The translations under genes were made by a program, and so were the position numbers. DNA of 64,000 bases from Thermohalobaculum sp039026375 (lineage in GTDB: Bacteria > Pseudomonadota > Alphaproteobacteria > Rhodobacterales > Rhodobacteraceae): assembly GCA_039026375.1 (NCBI GenBank), contig JBCCML010000021.1, forward strand, positions 7,101 to 71,100, in the 5' to 3' direction. How positions within the stretch are numbered: position 1 is the first letter of the stretch; each line of letters opens with the position of its first letter. The notes beneath the pieces are model-generated. The model was not told the DNA's origin. It searched no databases and saw nothing but the letters and a program-made list of their open reading frames with translations. Positions 33,415 through 42,135 of this stretch are shown one piece after another.

Positions 33415-34695
33415 TTGACATCCAAGACTTTCTCGGACTTCGGCTTGGCCGAACCGATCCTGCGTGCCGTCACGGCATGCGGCTACACCACGCCCACGCC
33501 GATCCAGGCGCAGGCGATCCCCGGGCTGATGGACGGCCGCGACATGCTGGGGATCGCCCAAACGGGCACGGGCAAAACGGCGGCCTTCGCGCTGCCGATC
33601 ATTGACCGGCTGTTGCGCGACGTGCCGCCCGGCAATGACACGGAGAAGCGATCCGGCAAAGGGCCCCGCAACAAGCCCCGGGCCCTGATCCTGGCGCCCA
33701 CGCGTGAGTTGGCGATCCAGATCGGCACAGACGTGAAGGCCTATTGCAAAGACACGCGGCTGCGCCATTCGGTGATCTTCGGCGGCGTCAAGGAAGGCCC
33801 GCAGATCACCGCCCTGGCCCGCGGCACCGATATCGTGATTGCCACGCCCGGGCGGCTGCTGGACCTGGTGCGCCAACGCAAGGCGGATCTGCGCCGGGTC
33901 GACAGCTTCGTGCTGGACGAGGCCGACCGCATGCTGGACATGGGCTTCATCCGCGACATTCGTGCGCTGGTGGACGAGTTGCCCAAAGACCGCCAATCGC
34001 TCTTGTTCTCGGCAACCATGCCGCGCGAGATCGCCAAACTGGCGGAAAGCCTGTTGCAGAACCCGCTGCGGGTTGAAATTGCACCCCAGTCGACGCCGAT
34101 CGAGCGCATCGAGCAGTCCGTCTACCACCTGCCCAACGCCGACAAGATGGCAAAGCTGGTGACGCTGCTGGAGGACGAGGCCGTCGCCAAGGTGATCGTC
34201 TTCACCCGCACCAAGCACCGGGCCAACCGGGTCTCCGAACAACTGGAAAAGCGCGGCATCGACTCTGCGGCCCTGCACGGTAACAAGTCCCAAGCTGCGC
34301 GGCAGAGGGCGCTGAACGCCTTCCGCAGCGGCGATATGCGGGTGCTGGTGGCCACCGACATCGCCGCACGCGGCATCGACATCGACGATATCAGTCATGT
34401 CGTGAACTTCGAGCTGCCGAACGAAGCCGAAAGCTATGTCCACCGGATCGGCCGCACGGCGCGTGCCGGTAAATCGGGCGTGGCCGTGTCGCTCTGCGAT
34501 CCGAGCGAGCAGGGCTATCTGCGCGATATCGAGCGTAAGACGGGTGTGCGCCTGACGGTCATCGGTGATGCGCCGGCCCCGGCCGAACCGCCGCCCACCC
34601 GCGCGCGTCGCGGCAACCGTCCCCCGGCCAAGCTGAAGACCGACGCACCCGCCAACAAACGGCGCCGGCCCCGGCGCAGGCGGCGCGCGGCCTAA
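33415..34695 (+). CDS. DEAD-box ATP-dependent RNA helicase (RhlE type)
   Basis: 426 residues from TTG 33415, chosen because GGAAGGA ends 7 bases upstream and the residue pattern TSKTFSDFGLAEPIL is the usual N-terminus. Seen: AQTGTGKTAAF (motif I), PTRELAIQI (Ia), DEADRMLDMGF (II), SATMP (III), HRIGRTARAG (VI). C-terminal tail very basic (RRRPRRRRRAA), as in RhlE. Unwinds RNA duplexes in ribosome assembly or decay. Its stop overlaps the convergent TetR gene by 4 bases. Confidence 0.93.
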   Translation: MTSKTFSDFGLAEPILRAVTACGYTTPTPIQAQAIPGLMDGRDMLGIAQTGTGKTAAFALPIIDRLLRDVPPGNDTEKRSGKGPRNKPRALILAPTRELAIQIGTDVKAYCKDTRLRHSVIFGGVKEGPQITALARGTDIVIATPGRLLDLVRQRKADLRRVDSFVLDEADRMLDMGFIRDIRALVDELPKDRQSLLFSATMPREIAKLAESLLQNPLRVEIAPQSTPIERIEQSVYHLPNADKMAKLVTLLEDEAVAKVIVFTRTKHRANRVSEQLEKRGIDSAALHGNKSQAARQRALNAFRSGDMRVLVATDIAARGIDIDDISHVVNFELPNEAESYVHRIGRTARAGKSGVAVSLCDPSEQGYLRDIERKTGVRLTVIGDAPAPAEPPPTRARRGNRPPAKLKTDAPANKRRRPRRRRRAA

Positions 34696-35303
34696 GCGAC
34701 CGGCGTTACCCCCGACGGCGCATACTCCTTCAGGAACATGTCGACCGTTGTCTGGATGATGGCTGACATCTGATCGCGGCTGACGATCTCGCCCGAGAAG
34801 ATGACTGGCCAAAAGGCCTGGGCCTTGATCAGGCCCAGGAACTGATCCGTCGCGCGGTCCAGATCCGGGATATCCAAGGCCCCCGCCGCGCTGACGTCCC
34901 CCAAAAACTCGCGGAAGACGGCAAGGCGGGCCATCTTCTCGTTCATCTCGGCGGCCAGAACGGGATCGCGCATCGTCTCGCCCACCACCATCCGGGCCAG
35001 CTTCACAAAATCGGCATCGGTCAGCAGCACGCCCTCGGCCCAGCCCAGCTTGGTCAGCTCGTCGCGGATCGGCTTTGACCCGTCATAGGCGATGTCAAAG
35101 GCCGCATTCGCGCGCGTGGCCATGATGTCCAGGATGGCGCGGAACAGCACGTCCTTGGATTCGAAATGGTTGTAGACCGTGCGCTTCGAGACCTCGGCCC
35201 GGGCCGAGATCCGATCCATGCTGGCACCGGCAAAGCCGCGCTCGCGGAACTCTGCCACGGCCGCGTCAATGATCTGGCGGTGTTTGGTCTGCGATATGTC
35301 CAT
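34692..35303 (-). CDS. TetR/AcrR-family transcriptional regulator
   Basis: 203 residues. N-terminal HTH (IIDAAVAEFRERGFAGASMDRISARAEVSKRTVYNHFESKDVLFRAIL), the classical TetR DNA-binding segment; the C-terminal ~140 residues form a ligand/dimer domain of unknown specificity, with LAEGVLL-type helices. It diverges from the iorAB-like operon; two palindromic sites in the 153-base gap are likely its operators. Probably represses both directions until a ligand binds. Confidence 0.92.
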   Translation of the reverse strand: MDISQTKHRQIIDAAVAEFRERGFAGASMDRISARAEVSKRTVYNHFESKDVLFRAILDIMATRANAAFDIAYDGSKPIRDELTKLGWAEGVLLTDADFVKLARMVVGETMRDPVLAAEMNEKMARLAVFREFLGDVSAAGALDIPDLDRATDQFLGLIKAQAFWPVIFSGEIVSRDQMSAIIQTTVDMFLKEYAPSGVTPVA

Positions 35304-35344
35304 CTCGATCCCCGATCGCGGTCATAGACAGAAGCCGCGGGGAT

Positions 35345-35362
35345 GTAAACTATGCGGTTTAC
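35345..35362. promoter_or_regulatory. Putative TetR operator 1
   Basis: GTAAAC (35345-35350), 6-base spacer, GTTTAC (35357-35362): a perfect inverted repeat between the tetR and ior starts. The wider sequence TGTAAACTA..CGG recurs, inverted, at operator 2, so the pair is unlikely to be chance. Location near the tetR start fits autorepression. Confidence 0.65.
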
Positions 35363-35382
35363 TCAGGCGCGATCCCGCATAT

Positions 35383-35397
35383 ACTACACCGTGTAGT
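35383..35397. promoter_or_regulatory. Putative TetR operator 2
   Basis: ACTACAC-C-GTGTAGT is a perfect 15-base palindrome. Read on the minus strand with its flank it is TGTAAACTACACGGTGTAGT, matching operator 1 at TGTAAACTA..CGGT. It lies 60 bases before the iorA start, where it could overlap the promoter. Confidence 0.65.
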
Positions 35398-35456
35398 TTA
35401 CACCGACTCACCTGATTTCCCCATAGCGAAACCCCTCGGCAGGAGGCCATGTAGCG

Positions 35457-35912
35457 ATGAAGTTGACCATTAACGGACAAACCCGGGATGTGACCGCGCC
35501 CGAAGACACCCCGCTTTTGTGGGTGCTGCGCGACGAACTGAACCTGACCGGCACGAAATTCGGCTGTGGCGTCGCATCGTGCGGCGCCTGCACCGTGCAT
35601 GTGGACGGGGTGCCCGTGCGATCATGCTCGACCTTTGTGGGCGATGTGGCGGATGCGGACATCACCACGATCGAGGGCGTTGACGGCCCCGCCGCCAAGG
35701 CCGTGCAAACCGCCTGGCGCGAGCTGGACGTGGTCCAGTGCGGCTATTGCCAGTCCGGCCAGATCATGTCGGCCGCCTCCCTGCTGACCGAGACGCCGCG
35801 TCCCACGGATGCCGATATCGAAGCGGCGATGTCGGGCAATGCCTGCCGCTGCGCCACCTACCAGCGTGTGCGCGCCGCGATCCACCGCGCCGCCGACATC
35901 ATGGAGGCGTGA
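35457..35912 (+). CDS. Isoquinoline 1-oxidoreductase-type [2Fe-2S] small subunit
   Basis: 151 residues. Plant-type [2Fe-2S] cluster ligands in GCGVASCGACTVHVDG plus a later Cys, and a second cluster in the all-helical domain with QCGYCQSGQ and GNACRCATY. These are the two clusters of the xanthine-dehydrogenase family that carry electrons from the molybdenum site. Start precedes the large subunit by 3 bases, so coupled. No FAD subunit gene is adjacent, as in the IorAB subtype that passes electrons to a cytochrome. Confidence 0.92.
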   Translation: MKLTINGQTRDVTAPEDTPLLWVLRDELNLTGTKFGCGVASCGACTVHVDGVPVRSCSTFVGDVADADITTIEGVDGPAAKAVQTAWRELDVVQCGYCQSGQIMSAASLLTETPRPTDADIEAAMSGNACRCATYQRVRAAIHRAADIMEA

Positions 35913-35914
35913 GC

Positions 35915-38092
35915 ATGACCATTCAGACATCCCGCCGCGCCTTTCTGAAAGGCTCCGCCGCCGCTGGAGCGGCCCTGGTCATCGGCGTCGGCGCCAATGG
36001 TGGCTTCGTCGCCGCCAAGGAGACCGCGGTCCTGGATATCAACCCGTTCGTGCGCATCTCGCCCGACGGTGTCGTCCACGTGGTGATCAAGCACTTCGAG
36101 ATGGGGCAGGGCACGACCACGGGCCTGGCAACCCTGGTGGCCGAGGAATTGGACGCAGACTGGGAAACCCTGGCCGTCGACTTGGCGCCGGGCGATTCCA
36201 GCCGCTATGCGAACCTGTTCTGGGGCGCACAGGGCACGGGCGGGTCGACCGCCATCGCCAACAGCTTCATGCAGTACCGCCAGGCCGGCGCCGCGGCGCG
36301 GGCCGTGCTGGTGGCCGCAGCGGCCGACACTTGGGGTGTGGCACCCGCCGATGTCTCGATCGACAAGGGCGTGCTCCGCTCGGGCGACCGCGCGGCCTCG
36401 TTCGGCGAGATGCTGGGCAAGGCGGCCACCATGACCCCGCCGGCGGAACCCACGGTCAAGGACCCCGCGGACTTCCGGCTGATCGGTGTCGACGGGCTGC
36501 CGCGCAAGGACAGCTATGGCAAGACCAAGGGCGAGACCACTTTTGCCATGGACGTCCGCATCTCCGGCATGGTCACGGCGGTGATCCTGCACAGCCCCCG
36601 GTTCGGCGGGCGTCTGGTGTCGTTCGATGCCGCCGATGCCGCGGACATCCCGGGCTTTCTGGATGCCAAGGCTTTGCCCACTGGCGCGGGCGTCGTCGTC
36701 TATGGCAAGAACACCTGGGCCGCGATCCAGGCGCGGGACATGGTCGAGGCCGAGTGGGACTTCTCGGCGGCCGAGAACCGCTCGACCCCCGACCTCATCG
36801 CCTATCACCAGTCTTTGTTGGACGGCGCGCCCACCTATCAGGCCCGTGATGGCGGCGATCTGGCAGTTACAGGCGACGCGCTGGCCGGTGCCGACACGGT
36901 GATCGAGGCCGAGTTCCTGTTCCCCCATCTGGCCCACGCCCCGATGGAGCCCCTGAACTGCGTGATCGAGCCCACCGAGACCGGCGTGAGGTTCCACGAT
37001 GGCTGCCAGTTCCCGGGCATCATCCAGCCGGTCGTCGCCCAGGTGCTGGGCCTGGACCCCGCCAATGTCGAGGTGAACACCGTCTATGCGGGCGGGTCCT
37101 TCGGGCGGCGGGCAACGCCGCTGGCAGACTACCAGACCGAGGCCGCACTTGCCTACGATCTGCTGGGCCGCGACACCCCGGTGCACCTGGTCTGGACCCG
37201 CGAGGACGACATCCAGGGCGGCTACTACCGCCCGATGGCGGCGCACCGGGCCAAGATCGGGATCAAGGACGGCCAGATCACCGGTTGGGACCATCGCATC
37301 GCGGCGAAGTCCATCCTGAAGGGTGGCCCCTTCGAATCCGTGCTGGTGCATAACGGCGTCGACAAGGTGTCGGTCGAGGGGATCAAGGACACGCACTATG
37401 CGATCCCTGCGCTGTCGGTCGGCCTGACCGATGCTGAAAGCCCGGTCACGGTGCTGTGGTGGCGCTCGGTCGGGCACACCCACACGGCCTACGCCATGGA
37501 AAGCCTGATCGACATGGCCGCCGAGGCGACGGGGGCAGATCCCGTGGACTTTCGCCTGTCGCTGCTGGCGGACGGCAGCAAGGATCAGCATTGCCTGGCC
37601 GGTGTGCTGAAGCTGGCGGCCGACAAGGCGGGCTGGGGCAATCCCGCGCCCGGACGGTTCCAAGGCGTCGCCCTGCACAAGTCCTTCGAGTCGTACGTGG
37701 CCGAGATTGCCGAGGTGTCGGTCACCGACGGTCTGGTCAAGGTCGAGCGCGTGGTCTGCGCGGTCGATTGCGGTCTGGCCATCAACCCGGACGTGATCCG
37801 CGCTCAGATGGAGGGCGGCATCGGCTATGGCCTGGGGGCGATCATGCGCAACCAGATCACCCTGACCGATGGCGAGGTCGATCAGTGGAACTTCCCGGAC
37901 TACGAGCCGCTGCGGATCTCGGACATGCCGGATATCCAGGTGCACATGGTGCCCAGCGCCGAGGCGCCGACGGGCGTGGGCGAGCCTGGGACACCGCCCA
38001 TCGGGCCGGCGCTGGCGAACGCGATCTATGCCGCCACCGGCAAGCGGATGACCAGCCTGCCGATGTCGGAGCATGGCATCGACTTCGCCTGA
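35915..38092 (+). CDS. Isoquinoline 1-oxidoreductase-type molybdopterin large subunit, TAT-exported
   Basis: 725 residues from ATG 35915. Begins with a twin-arginine signal (SRRAFLKG, Arg7-Arg8), so the folded enzyme is exported to the periplasm. Xanthine-oxidase-family features: FEMGQGTTTGLATLVAEE, GGSFGRRATPLADYQTEAA, and the C-terminal active-site Glu region GVGEPGTPPIGPALANAI. The pattern fits IorB/aldehyde-oxidase-like enzymes that hydroxylate N-heterocycles or oxidise aldehydes; the substrate is not known. Controlled with iorA by the divergent TetR gene. Confidence 0.9.
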   Translation: MTIQTSRRAFLKGSAAAGAALVIGVGANGGFVAAKETAVLDINPFVRISPDGVVHVVIKHFEMGQGTTTGLATLVAEELDADWETLAVDLAPGDSSRYANLFWGAQGTGGSTAIANSFMQYRQAGAAARAVLVAAAADTWGVAPADVSIDKGVLRSGDRAASFGEMLGKAATMTPPAEPTVKDPADFRLIGVDGLPRKDSYGKTKGETTFAMDVRISGMVTAVILHSPRFGGRLVSFDAADAADIPGFLDAKALPTGAGVVVYGKNTWAAIQARDMVEAEWDFSAAENRSTPDLIAYHQSLLDGAPTYQARDGGDLAVTGDALAGADTVIEAEFLFPHLAHAPMEPLNCVIEPTETGVRFHDGCQFPGIIQPVVAQVLGLDPANVEVNTVYAGGSFGRRATPLADYQTEAALAYDLLGRDTPVHLVWTREDDIQGGYYRPMAAHRAKIGIKDGQITGWDHRIAAKSILKGGPFESVLVHNGVDKVSVEGIKDTHYAIPALSVGLTDAESPVTVLWWRSVGHTHTAYAMESLIDMAAEATGADPVDFRLSLLADGSKDQHCLAGVLKLAADKAGWGNPAPGRFQGVALHKSFESYVAEIAEVSVTDGLVKVERVVCAVDCGLAINPDVIRAQMEGGIGYGLGAIMRNQITLTDGEVDQWNFPDYEPLRISDMPDIQVHMVPSAEAPTGVGEPGTPPIGPALANAIYAATGKRMTSLPMSEHGIDFA

Positions 38093-38198
38093 CGCGACAA
38101 GACGGGGAGCGGCGACAGCGCCGCTCCTCAGCCCCGGTGAGACGCAGGTCGTCGCTGACCCGGGTACTCGTTTGCCGGACCGGTGCTATGGTCGGGTG

Positions 38199-38759
38199 AT
38201 GAACGCCTCCGACAGTCCAAGCCTGATCATCGACGAGCTGCGCCTCCCCGTGGCGGGGGTGATTGGCATGTGTGCGTGCCCGGGCCGCCAACCATCCTCT
38301 GGCGTGGCCCCCGGGGGGCAGAAGCTGGATCGCGACCTGGCGGCCATCGTGGCCTGGCAGCCCGGTCTGATGGTCACCCTGGTCGAACAGCACGAGTTTG
38401 CCCGGCTGGGCGTCCCGGACCTGCCCGCGAAGGTGACCGCCGCAGGGATCCCCTGGCTGCATCTGCCCACCAAAGACATGCACCCGCCGGACCCGGCGGT
38501 GCCCGTGAACGCGGTGCCGATGGATGCGTTTCTGGATGACGCGCTGCGTCGGGACCAGCGCATCCTTATCCACTGTGCCGCAGGTCTGGGACGAACGGGA
38601 ACGCTGGCGGCAATCCTGTTGATCCGGCAAGGCCACGGCGCCGAGGCGGCAATCGCCGAGACGCGCGCCCACCGGCCCGGCGCGATCGAGTCCCCCGCCC
38701 AGGTGCAGTTCCTGCAAGATTACGCAAGGTGCCGATCCGACCACCCGATTGCCCCTTAG
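38199..38759 (+). CDS. Cyclin-dependent kinase inhibitor 3-like / dual-specificity protein phosphatase
   Basis: 186 residues from ATG 38199. The CX5R phosphatase loop is IHCAAGLGRTG with nucleophile Cys126 and Arg132; a likely general-acid Asp93 is in TKDMHPP. Fold: small Cys-based dual-specificity phosphatase. No signal peptide, so cytosolic. Its role is not clear; it is an isolated gene between the ior operon and a glycan region. The frame extends upstream to 38073, but the start I chose follows a plausible initiation context only weakly. Confidence 0.8.
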   Translation: MNASDSPSLIIDELRLPVAGVIGMCACPGRQPSSGVAPGGQKLDRDLAAIVAWQPGLMVTLVEQHEFARLGVPDLPAKVTAAGIPWLHLPTKDMHPPDPAVPVNAVPMDAFLDDALRRDQRILIHCAAGLGRTGTLAAILLIRQGHGAEAAIAETRAHRPGAIESPAQVQFLQDYARCRSDHPIAP

Positions 38760-38875
38760 TTCCAAAAAGAAATTGCCCTTTCGGCTGTCTTCTTCCCCTA
38801 TGACCCTGTTGCGGCGGTCAATCCTTCGGGGGCCCCGATCGCCATGACGTCAAAGGCGCGCACGGAGAAGCAGTC

Positions 38876-40405
38876 TTGCCATTGATGGATCGCCTGAAAC
38901 CGCATGCGGGTGCGATCTCGATCCTGCTATTCGCGGTGCTCGGTTTTGTGCTGATCTACGAGCGCCCGATCTGGCGGGACGAGGCACAGTTCTGGCTGAT
39001 CCTGCGCGATAGCGCGTCGGTCGCAGATCTACTGGACAAGTTACAGCACGAAGGACACCCGCCGCTGTTCTATCTGCTCAGTTATCCCCTGTCGCAGCGC
39101 TTTGTTGATCCCCTGGCCTTGCAGGTGATGCATTGGGCCATCGGCGTCAGCGGAATCTGCTTTTTCTGGTGGGCGGCCCCGTTCCGTGTGCTCAACAAGA
39201 TACTGTTTACGTTCGGCTTTTTTCCTTTCTACGAGTACTTTGTCGTGGCGCGCAGCTATGGTCTGGTGCTGTTGTTGATCATGATCGCCGCTGCGCTGAC
39301 CCCGCTGCGGCGGCGCACGTACATTCCACTGGGGCTGGTCCTGGGGCTGCTGGCCATGACGCATGGCTATAGTCTGGTCATCGCCTGCGTGATCGCTGGG
39401 ATTGCCGTGGCCGAGTGGATGCTTAGCCGCGATCTGCGGACCGGACCGAACGGGAAAGACAGATCTTGGGACCCGGCACTGGCGCTGGCGCTGTTTCTGG
39501 TGCTGCTGGGTGCAGCCCTCTACCCGATCCTGACGACTCCAGTTGTGCGCGACGATCTGGTCAGCCCGGCGTTGGACGCGCCGCGTATCTTCCGGGCCGC
39601 AGCCCGGATGCTGCAGGGGCTGACCATCTTCTTGCCGAATCCGACCACCGTGATTGAGGTCGGGCTGATCGTGCTGGCCGGTTTGTTGGTGCTTTTGTTT
39701 ACCGCGTATTGGGTCCAGCACCATCGATTTGCGTTGGGGGTTCTGCTGTTTGCAACGACCTCCTTGCTCGTTTTCATGACCGTGATCTTTGCAGGCACGG
39801 CGCACCGTCACGGCGGGTTCTTTTTCTTGATCTTTCTCTTCGTGGTGTGGGTTCGCGTCGCTGAGCCGCAGCGGGCCCCGGGGTCGCCGCGCGCCAAAAG
39901 GGGGAACGGCCTGGCGATCTTCGGCACCCTGGCGCTTGTCGTGCATCTATGCGCTGCGATTGCCTTTCACGCCAGAGATGCCTTCGTCCTGCCACCCTCT
40001 GCGGGCAAGGTGACAGCCGCGTATCTGGTGAACGAAGGGCTTGAGAACCGGTTCATCATCGGCTCTGAAAGCCTGAAAATGGCACCGTTGAGCGCCTACA
40101 TGAACCGGGCGTTTTATGCGCCGCAAACCCAGGCCATGGCGACCTATGCCGAATGGGGGACGTATGAGCGGATTGATTTAGACGAAGTGCTGCGCCGCGT
40201 TGGGAAGGTGGTCTGCCGACATCATCCCGAACTGGGCCCTGAGGCGTACAGCACCACCAATCCGCCCCTCTTCATCCTGACGGAGGCTGAGGCGTTGACC
40301 CCGCGCCCGGGCCTGTCGTTGATCGCCAGCTTTACCCAAGGCCGCCGGGAGCAATATCTGATCTATGAAATAGACCCCGCCCGATGGCCTTGCCCGCAGC
40401 TATAG
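38876..40405 (+). CDS. GT-C type membrane glycosyltransferase-like protein
   Basis: 509 residues with about ten hydrophobic segments. The first loop carries RDEAQFW, and HEGHPPLFYLLSYPL follows, the acidic DE plus HPPL pattern of ArnT/PMT-like GT-C enzymes that take sugar from polyprenyl phosphate. TTG 38876 lies 5 bases after GGAGAAG; ATG 38885 is an alternative with a long spacing. Likely inner membrane, with the C-terminal ~130 residues periplasmic. The sugar and acceptor are unknown. Confidence 0.7.
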   Translation: MPLMDRLKPHAGAISILLFAVLGFVLIYERPIWRDEAQFWLILRDSASVADLLDKLQHEGHPPLFYLLSYPLSQRFVDPLALQVMHWAIGVSGICFFWWAAPFRVLNKILFTFGFFPFYEYFVVARSYGLVLLLIMIAAALTPLRRRTYIPLGLVLGLLAMTHGYSLVIACVIAGIAVAEWMLSRDLRTGPNGKDRSWDPALALALFLVLLGAALYPILTTPVVRDDLVSPALDAPRIFRAAARMLQGLTIFLPNPTTVIEVGLIVLAGLLVLLFTAYWVQHHRFALGVLLFATTSLLVFMTVIFAGTAHRHGGFFFLIFLFVVWVRVAEPQRAPGSPRAKRGNGLAIFGTLALVVHLCAAIAFHARDAFVLPPSAGKVTAAYLVNEGLENRFIIGSESLKMAPLSAYMNRAFYAPQTQAMATYAEWGTYERIDLDEVLRRVGKVVCRHHPELGPEAYSTTNPPLFILTEAEALTPRPGLSLIASFTQGRREQYLIYEIDPARWPCPQL

Positions 40406-40512
40406 CGCTGGCCGAAAAGCATCGACAGAACGGAGTTTCCTGACCCCAAACCCGCCAAAAAGGCCCGCTGGCGCAGGTGCGCGCGCAGACGCATCAGGAT
40501 CAGGCCTTCGCG

Positions 40513-41988
40513 TTACCCATCGGCCAGACGCGTGTTGCGGTCGACCTGGAACTCCTCGTGATATGCGCGCTCGACATTCACGTTCCAAACATCGTGGCTG
40601 GCACCAAACAGGTTCTCGGCAGCTAACATCGCAGACAGCATCGAGTGGTCTTGATTGTTGTAGCGGTGCAGGCCGTTGCGCCCGGCCGTCTGAAAGTTTT
40701 GAAGCCCCGACAACCAGGAACGCAGCGTTTGCACGGCATCCTGATAGGCGTTGTCGTAGACTGGGTACGCCTTTGGCTGGCGGATCACCTTGTAGTCCAC
40801 CACCGATTGCGCCGGGGCTAGGCCCAAGCTTTGCAATTCATGCGCCGCCAGACCGCGCAGGTCTGCGTCTGAGGCCGCCCACAAGCTATCGCCGATGTTG
40901 CAGAAGTACTCCATGCCGATGGCTGACTGGCCTGGAACCGGGACCATGTCCTTTGACCATGCCCGGAAATTCTGAATGCGCCCGACGCGCACGTCCGGGT
41001 CATGGACATAGATCCAGTTATCCGGGAAGGGGTCGGCATGGTCCAGGATCAGGGTGACGATCAGGAAATCCCGATAGGTCAGTTGCTCGGCCGCGGCGAC
41101 GACGTGCGGCGGCGGTGGTGGTTCCATCATCCTGATCAGATCGCGCAGCGCCAGGGACGACAGAACCGCATCCGGCCCGTCATGGCGGGCGATGGTACCC
41201 TGGTGATCCACGGTTTCGACAAAGGTGATCCGGCCGTTTTCGTGGCCAAGCCGCTGCACCTTGGTCTGCATGGCGACCTCGGCGCCGTGGGCGCTCAGTT
41301 CGTCGGCCAGTGCTTCCCAAACCATACCGGGGCCCAGCCTTGGATAATCGAATTCCTCTATCAGGCTTTTGGCCGTCGACCGCCCGGTCAGTGCCGCCCA
41401 GGCAACGCTGATCAGCGACAGACCCTTGATGCGCTGTGCGGCCCAATCCGCCCTGATCTCCGTCGGTCGGATCCCCCATACCTTTTCGGTGTAGGATTCA
41501 AAGAAATGCCGGTAAAGCCTGAGGCCAAAGCGATTGACCACCCAATCTTCGAAACTGATCTCTGGCTGCCGCGGCCGCAAGCGCGCGTAGACATAACTCA
41601 GGACAATCCGAACCGCCTCAATCAGGCCCAGCATCCGCAAGGCTCTAAACGCCTTCAGCGGGTAGTCGAAGAATTGCCGCCGGTAATAGATGCGGCTGAG
41701 GCGCGGTACTCGGATGAAGTCGTCGCCCAGTGTTTCGATCCATACGCGTTCGACGCGTGGGACTTTCGTGAAAAACCGATGGCCCCCAATATCGAAGCGA
41801 AAGCCCCGGTGGGTTTCCGTACGCGCGATACCGCCGACTTGGGCGCCCGCCTCGAACACTGTGATGTCAACCGATGTGTCGTGACGCTGGATGCTCCGCG
41901 CGGCCGTCAGCCCGGCCGGCCCAGCCCCCAGGATCAACACATTCTGTGGATGCCCCTTTGACACGCGCCCGCACTCAATATCACCCAT
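40513..41988 (-). CDS. FAD-dependent amine-oxidase/UDP-galactopyranose-mutase-like oxidoreductase
   Basis: 491 residues. N-terminal FAD-binding VLILGAGPAGLTAA (~19-32), VFEAGAQVGGIAR, and GGHRFFTK near residue 75, a pattern shared with UGM-like and PPOX-like flavoproteins of glycan loci. The middle contains YTEKVWGIRPTEI. Start at 41988; GTG codons just downstream are possible. It is likely a sugar-nucleotide or polyprenol-linked redox enzyme; the substrate cannot be read. It lies next to glycosyltransferase genes. Confidence 0.75.
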   Translation of the reverse strand: MGDIECGRVSKGHPQNVLILGAGPAGLTAARSIQRHDTSVDITVFEAGAQVGGIARTETHRGFRFDIGGHRFFTKVPRVERVWIETLGDDFIRVPRLSRIYYRRQFFDYPLKAFRALRMLGLIEAVRIVLSYVYARLRPRQPEISFEDWVVNRFGLRLYRHFFESYTEKVWGIRPTEIRADWAAQRIKGLSLISVAWAALTGRSTAKSLIEEFDYPRLGPGMVWEALADELSAHGAEVAMQTKVQRLGHENGRITFVETVDHQGTIARHDGPDAVLSSLALRDLIRMMEPPPPPHVVAAAEQLTYRDFLIVTLILDHADPFPDNWIYVHDPDVRVGRIQNFRAWSKDMVPVPGQSAIGMEYFCNIGDSLWAASDADLRGLAAHELQSLGLAPAQSVVDYKVIRQPKAYPVYDNAYQDAVQTLRSWLSGLQNFQTAGRNGLHRYNNQDHSMLSAMLAAENLFGASHDVWNVNVERAYHEEFQVDRNTRLADG

Positions 41989-42135
41989 TCTGAGTGCAAG
42001 TTTGAGGGCGAGCGACCTCGTGTCAACGCCGCGATGGTGTTGGCGCCCATCCCGCGACAATGATGCTGGCAAGCGTTCGCCAGATGGTGCGTTTCCGAAA
42101 AATAGCCCCGGGTCAGTCAGCGCAATGCGGCGGTG

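Noticed and set aside
33208..34812. 534-codon minus-strand frame opposite the DEAD-box gene
   Set aside because: All helicase motifs are on the plus strand.
35858..38074. 738-codon minus-strand frame opposite the ior large subunit
   Set aside because: Antisense shadow from GC-rich codon use; the plus-strand reading has TAT signal, catalytic motifs and an operon partner.
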